Source: Bacillota bacterium
GTDB lineage: Bacteria; Bacillota; Clostridia; Christensenellales; UMGS416
Reading direction: 5' to 3'
DNA: 20,204 bases
NCBI GenBank assembly: GCA_023410875.1
Contig: JAEYPH010000025.1
Location: 1-20,204, forward strand
Under the pieces are notes generated by a model, which made no database searches, had not been told where the DNA came from, and saw nothing but the letters and a program-made list of their open reading frames with translations. A program made the position numbers and the translations under genes. Position 1 is the first letter of the stretch. Every line of letters starts with the position of its first letter. Positions 15,105 to 20,204 of the stretch are shown one piece after another.

Positions 15105-15361
15105 CTCTTCCAAAACCAGCCGATGAGCACGGCGATGATGCCCACGGCGCTGCCGGGGTTCAGCGAGAGCTTGAAGCCCAGCGCCAACGACACCACGTGC
15201 AGGTCCACAACCCACGGTGACGCCGTGGAGCCCACGGTGAGCGCCACATTCCACGAGGCCGGCAGCACCTGCAGAGCCAGCAGCCACAGCACCGCGCCTA
15301 CCAGCGCGCCTGCGATCAGCAGCACGATAAAAAGCCAGACTTTACTTCCGGAATGTTTCAA
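15101..15361 (-). CDS. DUF4321 small membrane protein
   Basis: This 86-residue protein has two hydrophobic helices: an N-terminal one (VWLFIVLLIAGALVGAVLWLLALQVLP) and a C-terminal one (LNPGSAVGIIAVLIGWFWKR). Between them is a short loop with DLHVVSLALGFKLSLN. This matches the DUF4321 pattern and its usual place just before maf in clostridia; the function is unknown. The start is probably TTG at 15361, 7 nt after AAGGGG. A GTG at 15382 would add seven residues and has a weaker site. First gene of the elongation operon, overlapping maf by ATGA. Confidence 0.85.
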   Translation of the reverse strand: MKHSGSKVWLFIVLLIAGALVGAVLWLLALQVLPASWNVALTVGSTASPWVVDLHVVSLALGFKLSLNPGSAVGIIAVLIGWFWKR

Positions 15362-15483
15362 ATTCCAACCCCTTGCCCGCACTGCCGCCCTTGGAGGCCG
15401 GCAGGCGGCGGTTCTTTTTCGCTCGTGCAGAGGCCTTTTTCCCGGCGTTCTACGCTGGGTAGAAAGACCGTAGTATGACCCAT

Positions 15484-15492
15484 ATTATAGCA
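15484..15492 (-). promoter_or_regulatory. Extended -10 promoter of the DUF4321-maf-mre operon
   Basis: On the minus strand TGC precedes TATAAT (15484-15489), a consensus extended -10. No strong -35 is found at 16-18 nt. It lies about 120 nt before the first start, giving a leader of roughly 110 nt with GC-rich hairpin potential. Confidence 0.55.
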
Positions 15493-15617
15493 TAGACGCA
15501 ATTGGTATGTATACAAAGAAAAGGCAGGCGACCGGCTGCAAAGGCTGGAGGAATGTGTAGAATCTGGCACAAAAAGCGCCTTTAACAATAATTTTACAAC
15601 TCTATCAGGCCATATGC

Positions 15618-15648
15618 AAAACCTGCCGGCAGCGTGCTGCCGGCAGGT
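15618..15648 (-). terminator. Intrinsic terminator of yajC
   Basis: The arms ACCTGCCGGCAGC are perfect inverted repeats (15621-15633 and 15636-15648) with a very short central loop. They begin 21 nt past the yajC stop. On the minus strand the stem is followed by TTTTGCAT. Confidence 0.75.
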
Positions 15649-15669
15649 AAAAAAACATCTCTGGTCAGA

Positions 15670-16017
15670 CTACTGCAGGTCAGCGTTGGCCTCTGCGTCG
15701 CCGCCCTCCACGGTGCTGATAGCGCCACGGTCAAACACGATCTTAACCTTGTCACGGCCGGTCTCCATCGTGATGGTGTCGTCCTTCATCTCCACGATGC
15801 GGCCATAGATGCCGCCGATGGACTTCACGCGGTCGCCAACCTTCATATTCTTAAGCATCTCAGCGCGGGCCTTCTTCTGCTTCTGCTGCGGGCGCCACAG
15901 AATGAAGTAAAACACGACGACGAGCAGTAGAATCGGGGCAAGCTGCATCAGAATTGCGGCAATATCTCCGCCTGGAGCAGCTCCGGCAGCGTTGGCAGCA
16001 GCGGTATTTACGGGCAT
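15670..16017 (-). CDS. yajC: Preprotein translocase subunit YajC
   Basis: This 115-residue membrane protein has an Ala/Gly-rich N-terminus (MPVNTAAANAAGAAPGG). One helix follows (AAILMQLAPILLLVVVFYFILW), then RPQQKQKKARAEMLKNMKVGDRVKSIGGIYGRIVEM, the classic YajC signature, and an acidic tail. YajC accompanies SecDF at the Sec translocon. The ATG at 16017 is preceded by AAGGA at about 10 nt. The frame is open upstream to 16131, but those residues lack family similarity and lie across the promoter. It stands alone here, without tgt or secD, with its own promoter and terminator. Confidence 0.93.
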   Translation of the reverse strand: MPVNTAAANAAGAAPGGDIAAILMQLAPILLLVVVFYFILWRPQQKQKKARAEMLKNMKVGDRVKSIGGIYGRIVEMKDDTITMETGRDKVKIVFDRGAISTVEGGDAEANADLQ

Positions 16018-16061
16018 ATCGGCACCATCCTTGTCCTTATTTGATCTTTTGTCGTTATAAA

Positions 16062-16090
16062 ATACTACACCACGGCGGCCCGCAATGCAA
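16062..16090 (-). promoter_or_regulatory. Promoter of yajC
   Basis: On the minus strand, -35 TTGCAT (16085-16090) and -10 TAGTAT (16062-16067) are spaced by 17 nt, about 45 nt upstream of the yajC ATG. Confidence 0.6.
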
Positions 16091-16249
16091 GGGTTCGCTG
16101 GAATTTCTTCGATGTACCAACAAATCTTCACAGTTCGTTCATTTTTGGCGATGCGTTTCGACGGATTGAGTTGTATGCATCAAGCGCACGAGCCATTTTC
16201 CACGGATTCCGTCTAAAGCCACCGGCAATGAAGTTGCCAGAAACTTGCC

Positions 16250-16276
16250 AGAGCCCCGAACACGGGGCTCTTTTTT
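16250..16276 (+). terminator. Strong orphan intrinsic terminator
   Basis: AGAGCCCCG and its exact complement enclose the loop AACA and are followed by six T's on the plus strand. No plus-strand gene ends before it. It probably marks the 3' end of a lost gene or insulates yajC from the element. Confidence 0.85.
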
Positions 16277-16302
16277 CTTGTAATATTCATTGCGCCCGCA
16301 CA

Positions 16303-16308
16303 TATAAT
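16303..16308 (+). promoter_or_regulatory. Candidate -10 box for the plus-strand module
   Basis: A TATAAT hexamer lies just after the orphan terminator and about 115 nt before the first module gene. The best -35 (TTGTAA) is 19 nt away, longer than ideal, so this is tentative. Confidence 0.35.
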
Positions 16309-16421
16309 TAACCATAAGCTGCGCACACAGCAATAATAGTCAGAATTCGATGCAGGACAAAACAGGCACAGGATGGAAGGAGTGGCGGTCGATGGAGCTG
16401 GCATACAAAGGAGTATTTGAG

Positions 16422-16721
16422 ATGAGGTATTACAAGACCCCTTCCGGGGCCATCAGAAAGGCCGTAGACACGGCGTCGGGCATGGTGGACATGGACACCG
16501 GGGAAGCGATTGAGCGGGGCTGCGCAGTCCTGTGGACGTCAAAGGACGCATCGCAGGAGTGGGACGTAAGCGAGCAGTATGCCCGAATGATAATGCCGCG
16601 CGTCCACGGCGCAGAACGCCACATATCCGGACCCAACGCCATCTGGCTCATTCCCGCCAACTCCCCAAACCCGACCGGTGGACGCCCTGGGCGCAAGCCA
16701 AAAGGCTATACCGTCGAATAG
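16422..16721 (+). CDS. Small hypothetical protein with AT-hook-like C-terminus
   Basis: This 99-residue protein has no recognised family. It contains the segment MVDMDTGEAIERGCAVLWTSKDASQEWDVSEQYARMIMPRVHGAERHI. It ends in GRPGRKPKGYTVE, which resembles an AT-hook (G-R-P-x-x-K-P) and suggests DNA binding. The ATG at 16422 is chosen for AAAGGAG 8 nt upstream; the frame is open back to 16350 without a comparable site. First gene of the plus-strand module, it could be a regulator or replication accessory of the element. That is inference. Confidence 0.65.
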   Translation: MRYYKTPSGAIRKAVDTASGMVDMDTGEAIERGCAVLWTSKDASQEWDVSEQYARMIMPRVHGAERHISGPNAIWLIPANSPNPTGGRPGRKPKGYTVE

Positions 16722-16819
16722 TCCACCGACTATTCCAACCCTATACAATCCGACAGAACACCCGACGGCCCGAAAGGCCAGCCTTTCAGCGCGCTTTTTA
16801 TCAGTCTTGTCTGAGTAAA

Positions 16820-16860
16820 GCTCCGCTTCTCCCTCGTTTCACTCGGTCGATGCTCCGCTT
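16820..16860. repeat. Direct 9-bp repeats GCTCCGCTT in a non-coding spacer
   Basis: GCTCCGCTT occurs at 16820-16828 and 16852-16860. A short inverted repeat (GAAAGGC/GCCTTTC) lies upstream at about 16776-16791. The 205-nt spacer 16722-16926 has no gene. Iterons plus a hairpin in the only spacer of a compact element could mark an origin of replication or transfer. Confidence 0.4.
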
Positions 16861-16926
16861 GCGGGCGGCGGCGCTTCGGCAAAGCACACCAAAGACGGCA
16901 AAATATGGAAAGTGCGAGGTGTGCAT

Positions 16927-17379
16927 ATGGGGATCATGGCAGAAATGGGTTGGGCGCTGCAACAGATGATGGTGCCGGGATTGACGGCAGTCTTGTCCAC
17001 GGTAATGTCAAAATACTTCGAGGCCCAAAAAGGCGATGAAGAAGGCAAGATGAGCACCGGCGAGAAGGTTGCCATTGCTATACGGCTGGTGTCAGTCATG
17101 GGCCTCCTGCTGTTTGTGGTCATACCCAAGATTGACGACGCGGCGCGGTGGATCTCCGGCGGCATCGGTGGCGCTGGGCTGTATGACCTCACCTATCACT
17201 ACAGCCCGCCGCAAACGCCGCACACCTACATGGACAGCCCGCCGTTCGTCGTAGGCCATGTGCCGAGCAGCTGGGGCGATGTGCAGATGCAATTCGACGC
17301 GATCAAGGGTGCGACGGTGCGCCTCATGCAGCCGATGGCAAATGCGTGGAGCGCGATATGGGATGTGATCGGCAGATGA
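16927..17379 (+). CDS. Small membrane protein of the mobile module
   Basis: This 150-residue protein has no recognised family. An N-terminal amphipathic stretch (MGWALQQMMVPGLTAVLSTVMSKYF) is followed by a clear membrane helix (VAIAIRLVSVMGLLLFVVIPKI) and a Gly-rich turn. The C-terminal region is Pro/Tyr-rich, with YHYSPPQTPHTYMDSPPF. The ATG at 16927 has GAGGTG 5 nt upstream; a GTG at 16912 is less likely. Its stop overlaps the start of the FtsK-like gene as ATGA, so the two are made together. It may be a membrane partner of that ATPase. Confidence 0.65.
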   Translation: MGIMAEMGWALQQMMVPGLTAVLSTVMSKYFEAQKGDEEGKMSTGEKVAIAIRLVSVMGLLLFVVIPKIDDAARWISGGIGGAGLYDLTYHYSPPQTPHTYMDSPPFVVGHVPSSWGDVQMQFDAIKGATVRLMQPMANAWSAIWDVIGR

Positions 17380-18548
17380 CAGAGACAATGAGCGTCGTGT
17401 TGGAGCTTGGGCGCTGGGGCCTGGTCGGCGGGCTGGCATACGTCGCGCTGTGGGCGGCTACGCGGCCGCGGCAGGAGAACACGGTATGGCGCGAGCTGGG
17501 CATCCGCAACGCCAAAGGCGAGTACCCGCATTTGCTGGACAAGCGGACCACCGGCAGCGGCATCACCTACACGTTTTACATCCCGGACGGCGTGGACATG
17601 AGCAAGTTTAAAAGCGACCGTGGTGACGGCAAGGCGGGCAAGCAGCACGCGGTTGTGGCGCAGGCGTTCGCCGGGCAGCGGCAATGCGACATCGTGCCGC
17701 TGGGGAGCAATAAGATGGCGATCAGGGTGTATGAGCGCCACCTGGGCAAGCAATATGAATTCGACCCGGAACTGCTTCCAAAACGGAAACTGTTGGAAAT
17801 CCCAATCGGCCAAAGCCTGCGCGGCGTGGAGCACATCCACTTGGGCGACAGCAGCGCCCACATCGGCATTGCAGGCACGACGGGCAGCGGCAAGAGCACG
17901 GCAACCCGCGTGATCGTGACATGGCTGGCGGCGCACCGGGAGCCGTGCGAGCTGCATCTGGTAGACCTCAAGGGCGGTGTGGAGCTTGGAATGTATGCAA
18001 ACTGCCGCAAGGTCAACGGCTTTGCAAAGACCGAGGCCGAGGCCCGCGCCATGATCGCCGCGCTGGTAGCGGAGATGGGCAGGCGCTATGATCTGCTGGC
18101 CGCCGCAGGCGTCAACAACATCGCGGATTACCCGCGCAAACTGCGCCGCGTGGTGCTGGTCGTGGATGAGTTCGCCGACCTGTCAGGCTCCCGCGAAATC
18201 ACGGAGCACCTGGTGGAGATTGCACGCAAGGGCCGCGCCGCAGGTGTCCACATGGTCATTGCTACGCAGCGGCCAGACGCCGCCACAATTGACGGCAGGC
18301 TTAAGGCCAACATCGTCACATGGCTGTGCTTCCGCGTCAAGCTGCCGGTAAACAGCGTCGTGATTTTGGGCCACGGCGGGGCCGAGAGCCTACGAGGGGC
18401 GGGCCATGGCATCTTGGACCGTGGCGACCGCGAAACAGAGATACAAGGCTACATCATGCCGGATGATATGATCAAGCGGCTGATTGCGCCGACCATAATC
18501 CAAAAACCAAAGCCAGAGCAGGCGGACACATCGGGGGTGCTGCAATGA
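17376..18548 (+). CDS. FtsK/SpoIIIE-family DNA translocase, mobile-element type
   Basis: This 390-residue protein has one N-terminal membrane helix (about 9-28, LGRWGLVGGLAYVALWAATR) and a P-loop ATPase core. It has Walker A GTTGSGKSTA, the LHLVDLKGG element typical of FtsK, Walker B RRVVLVVDEFADL, and the MVIATQRPDAATIDGRLKANI motif that identifies FtsK/SpoIIIE translocases. It lacks the four-helix membrane domain and gamma domain of chromosomal FtsK, so it is of the Tra type found on plasmids and integrative elements. Its likely role is moving element DNA at the membrane. The ATG at 17376 overlaps the preceding stop (ATGA). Its own stop overlaps the next start in the same way. Confidence 0.92.
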   Translation: MTETMSVVLELGRWGLVGGLAYVALWAATRPRQENTVWRELGIRNAKGEYPHLLDKRTTGSGITYTFYIPDGVDMSKFKSDRGDGKAGKQHAVVAQAFAGQRQCDIVPLGSNKMAIRVYERHLGKQYEFDPELLPKRKLLEIPIGQSLRGVEHIHLGDSSAHIGIAGTTGSGKSTATRVIVTWLAAHREPCELHLVDLKGGVELGMYANCRKVNGFAKTEAEARAMIAALVAEMGRRYDLLAAAGVNNIADYPRKLRRVVLVVDEFADLSGSREITEHLVEIARKGRAAGVHMVIATQRPDAATIDGRLKANIVTWLCFRVKLPVNSVVILGHGGAESLRGAGHGILDRGDRETEIQGYIMPDDMIKRLIAPTIIQKPKPEQADTSGVLQ

Positions 18549-19123
18549 TAACCGACAGAGACATGAGGGCCGTGGAGTTTGTGGAGCAGTTTGGCGCGGC
18601 ATCCTTAAGCCACATCGCCGCCGCCGTCTACGGGCGCGGCAGAGCCTCACAGGACGTCGCCAGGCGTAGGATGCGGGCGCTGGTGAAGGACGGCGCGGTG
18701 AAACGCTACAGGCCAGACCAGAACGCCGAATACGTGTACTACACGAGCCCAAGGGCACCGCGCAGAGAAGACCACCATCTACAGCTTGCCGCGCTGTACA
18801 CGCGCCTGCTGGCGCTTTCTGGGGCCATTGAAACATGGCAGCGGGAACCGCTATGGGGCGGGCTGCGCCCGGATGCATACTGCATCTACCGCGGCCGCAA
18901 GCGGGTGCACGTGGCCGTGGAAATCGAGCGCGGGACCAATCCGTTTAACCAGCAGAAGTATGAGCAGTTTCTTGCGAACGGCCAATACAAGGTGCTGTTC
19001 CCGTCGTTCCCCTGGGTGCTTGTCGTGGCCGCTAAGCCGCTGCGGCTTCAGGCCTCTCCCATCCGCTATATCGTGCTTCCGCCGTCGCTGGACGGCATCG
19101 ACCAAATATTCCGGGAGGTATAG
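18545..19123 (+). CDS. Replication-relaxation family protein
   Basis: This 192-residue protein begins with a winged-helix region (ITDRDMRAVEFVEQFGAASLSHIAAAVYG...VARRRMRALVKDGAVKRY). The second half, LRPDAYCIYRGRKRVHVAVEIERGTNPFNQQKYEQFL, is the characteristic core of the replication-relaxation family, with a D...E-x-E-x-GT...K arrangement reminiscent of PD-(D/E)XK folds. Such proteins occur on plasmids and integrative elements of Gram-positive bacteria and are thought to act in element replication or DNA relaxation. The start overlaps the FtsK-like stop (ATGA). The nuclease idea is inference from the residue pattern only. Confidence 0.85.
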   Translation: MITDRDMRAVEFVEQFGAASLSHIAAAVYGRGRASQDVARRRMRALVKDGAVKRYRPDQNAEYVYYTSPRAPRREDHHLQLAALYTRLLALSGAIETWQREPLWGGLRPDAYCIYRGRKRVHVAVEIERGTNPFNQQKYEQFLANGQYKVLFPSFPWVLVVAAKPLRLQASPIRYIVLPPSLDGIDQIFREV

Positions 19124-19125
19124 CC

Positions 19126-19362
19126 ATGATCGCCATGTCGGGCAAATCGAAAGAAGAACTGTGTGCCGAGTACATGAGATACCGGGCCATCAAGGCCGCA
19201 AACGCTCAGATGGTGGATAGCATTCTGGACGATGTGAACGATGCGCTTTTCGCGCTGGACCCGCAGGCCGGGTATGCGTTCACGAAGGCGCTGAGCCGGG
19301 ACGCTGACGCGGACCCGGCTGAGTACTTTGGAGTGCAGGAGACAAGGCGCAGGAGAAATTGA
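19126..19362 (+). CDS. Small helical hypothetical protein
   Basis: This 78-residue soluble, mostly helical protein (SKEELCAEYMRYRAIKAANAQMVDSILDDVNDALFALDPQAGYAFTKAL) ends in a basic tail, QETRRRRN. No recognised family. GGGAGG lies 7 nt before the ATG at 19126, which starts 2 nt after the preceding stop. It is the last gene of the plus-strand operon, followed by a terminator. Confidence 0.7.
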   Translation: MIAMSGKSKEELCAEYMRYRAIKAANAQMVDSILDDVNDALFALDPQAGYAFTKALSRDADADPAEYFGVQETRRRRN

Positions 19363-19374
19363 GAACAAAAAAGA

Positions 19375-19399
19375 CCCCCGGCAAAGCGCCGGGGGTTTT
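19375..19399. terminator. Bidirectional terminator between convergent genes
   Basis: CCCCCGGC (19375-19382) pairs with GCCGGGGG (19388-19395) around AAAGC. The plus strand follows with TTTT and the minus strand with TCTTTTTTG. It can stop both the module operon and the lysin gene. Confidence 0.88.
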
Positions 19400-19435
19400 C
19401 CTACCGCAGAAGGAGTCACTGCGGGTCGTGGTGTG

Positions 19436-20204
19436 TCAGCGGAGGCGGAGCACCTGCCCCGTGCGAATGGTATAGATCGGCCCTTTGATGCCGTTGAGCG
19501 CGGCCAGGTCGCGCCACTTGAGCCCATGGGCGGCCGCGATGCGTATGAGCGAATCGCCGCGCTTGACGGTGTAGGTCTCGGGTGCAGGCGGCGTGCTGCC
19601 CGTGACGCGCAGCTTAGCGCCGATCTGCAGCGCGCGCGGGTCCTTGATGCCGTTGAGCTCCATGAGCGCCGCGGCGGTCGTACCGTAGGCCTTGGCGATC
19701 TTCACCAGCGTGTCGCCGCGCTTGACGGTGTAGAGCGTCTCGGCGGCGGGCGGCTCAGGCTTGGGTTCGGGCTTCTCGGGCGGCTGCGCAACCGCTGCCC
19801 CGTCGTTCAGCACCACAACCGTGTGACCGCTGACCGGCGTGCATAGGATGTCGCCCTCCAGCAGATAGTCAGGCTTGGCTGTGTGCTTGGCGTCGGTCAG
19901 AACCTCGAACTGCGCCAGCTTCTTGAAAGCGGCGGGCATATTCGCCGTGCGGATGTTGCCGGGGTCGATGCCAGCATAGGCGCAGCACACACGCACCAGC
20001 GCCGAGCAGTCTGTTTCAACCTTCGTTGTCACGCGGCCAGGGTCAAAGCCAAGCGGCTTTGCGGCGTTGTACAGCGCGTCGCGCTGGCTCTGGTCGTAGC
20101 CGATGTTGGGGTTGGCGCATGCCGCTCTCATCGCGGCGGCCAGGCCGGCACGGTGTACCGGCGACTTGGCGCGGATCACGACCCAGCCCAGGGAGTGCCG
20201 GTAC
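19436..20204 (-). CDS. Endolysin-like peptidoglycan hydrolase with two LysM domains (partial)
   Basis: At least 255 residues; the frame stays open to the window edge. The GTG at 20179 is not the true start, since upstream codons read YRHSLGWVV in frame. The catalytic part is an NlpC/P60-like cysteine peptidase or amidase: IGYDQSQRDALYNAAKPLGFDP, then E-T-D-C-S-A-L-V-R-V (the Cys), and later G-H-T-V-V-V (the His). A Pro/Glu linker (PPEKPEPKPEPP) leads to two LysM domains (YTVKRGDTLVKIAKAYGTT and YTVKRGDSLIRIAAAHGLK) that bind cell-wall glycan. This layout is common in lysins of Firmicutes phages. It is convergent with the FtsK module and shares its terminator. Confidence 0.88.
   Translation of the reverse strand, partial: YRHSLGWVVIRAKSPVHRAGLAAAMRAACANPNIGYDQSQRDALYNAAKPLGFDPGRVTTKVETDCSALVRVCCAYAGIDPGNIRTANMPAAFKKLAQFEVLTDAKHTAKPDYLLEGDILCTPVSGHTVVVLNDGAAVAQPPEKPEPKPEPPAAETLYTVKRGDTLVKIAKAYGTTAAALMELNGIKDPRALQIGAKLRVTGSTPPAPETYTVKRGDSLIRIAAAHGLKWRDLAALNGIKGPIYTIRTGQVLRLR

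Larger units (their letters stand above)
15362..15669. other. Intergenic region between the elongation operon and yajC
   Basis: These 308 bases contain the extended -10 promoter of the operon (15484-15492), a GC-rich leader with a GCCGCC/GGCGGC imperfect hairpin, and the yajC terminator. An open frame on the minus strand at 15358-15588 has no ribosome site and no recognisable protein. Confidence 0.6.
16132..16421. other. Junction region between yajC and the plus-strand module
   Basis: These 290 bases hold no convincing gene. They contain a strong plus-strand terminator (16250-16276) with no intact gene in front of it, then a candidate plus-strand promoter, then the leader of the first module gene. 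A frame of about 55 codons on the plus strand ends near 16313 but matches nothing I know. Confidence 0.5.

Noticed and set aside
15358..15588. 76-codon minus-strand frame upstream of DUF4321
   Set aside because: It has no ribosome site and covers the operon promoter and leader.
16132..16320. Possible tRNA or attachment-site tRNA end next to yajC
   Set aside because: No cloverleaf or T-loop consensus could be found; the only clear structure is the terminator.

Overview
The window looks like a GC-rich anaerobic Firmicute (class Clostridia, probably an uncultured gut lineage). The evidence is a rubredoxin plus class A flavodiiron protein pair, the DUF4321-maf-mreBCD-PBP2-minD-rodA-mgsA gene order known from clostridia, strong AGGAGG ribosome-binding sites, and a DUF2089 regulator. 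Almost everything from 1 to about 16.0 kb is on the minus strand. A compact plus-strand mobile-element-like module follows.

Layout: (i) 15-2768, minus: rmuC, rubredoxin and fprA, covering DNA maintenance and oxygen/NO detoxification. (ii) 3143-5229, minus: a three-gene operon with a clean promoter. It encodes a DUF2089 zinc-ribbon/HTH protein and two paralogous proteins built almost entirely of G-x-[VIL]-x tetrapeptides. All three share a short SHOCT-like helical motif. This is the best candidate for an under-described system. (iii) 5377-6836: an AT-rich accessory patch with a Cys-motif hypothetical protein, a frameshifted DUF6886 gene and a frameshifted remnant of a glycoside hydrolase. (iv) 6943-15361, minus: one long cell-elongation operon, DUF4321-maf-mreB-mreC-mreD-mrdA-minD-rodA-mgsA, running from a promoter near 15484 to a terminator at 6876-6913. 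It lacks minC and minE and uses several non-ATG starts, including an apparent ATT start for mrdA. (v) 15670-16017, minus: yajC with its own promoter and terminator. (vi) 16132-20204: an orphan plus-strand terminator, then a plus-strand module (AT-hook-like small protein, membrane protein, FtsK/SpoIIIE-type ATPase, replication-relaxation protein, small helical protein). A bidirectional terminator separates it from a convergent LysM-bearing lysin gene that runs off the right edge.

The elongation operon supplies the rod complex: the MreB filament, MreC/MreD, the PBP2 transpeptidase and the RodA glycosyltransferase, with MinD as a lone division-site ATPase. The tetrapeptide-repeat operon has the look of an envelope-associated or scaffold system under its own DUF2089 regulator, but that function is inference. 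The right-hand module probably belongs to a plasmid- or phage-like integrated element. Neither its integrase nor its attachment sites are visible here.
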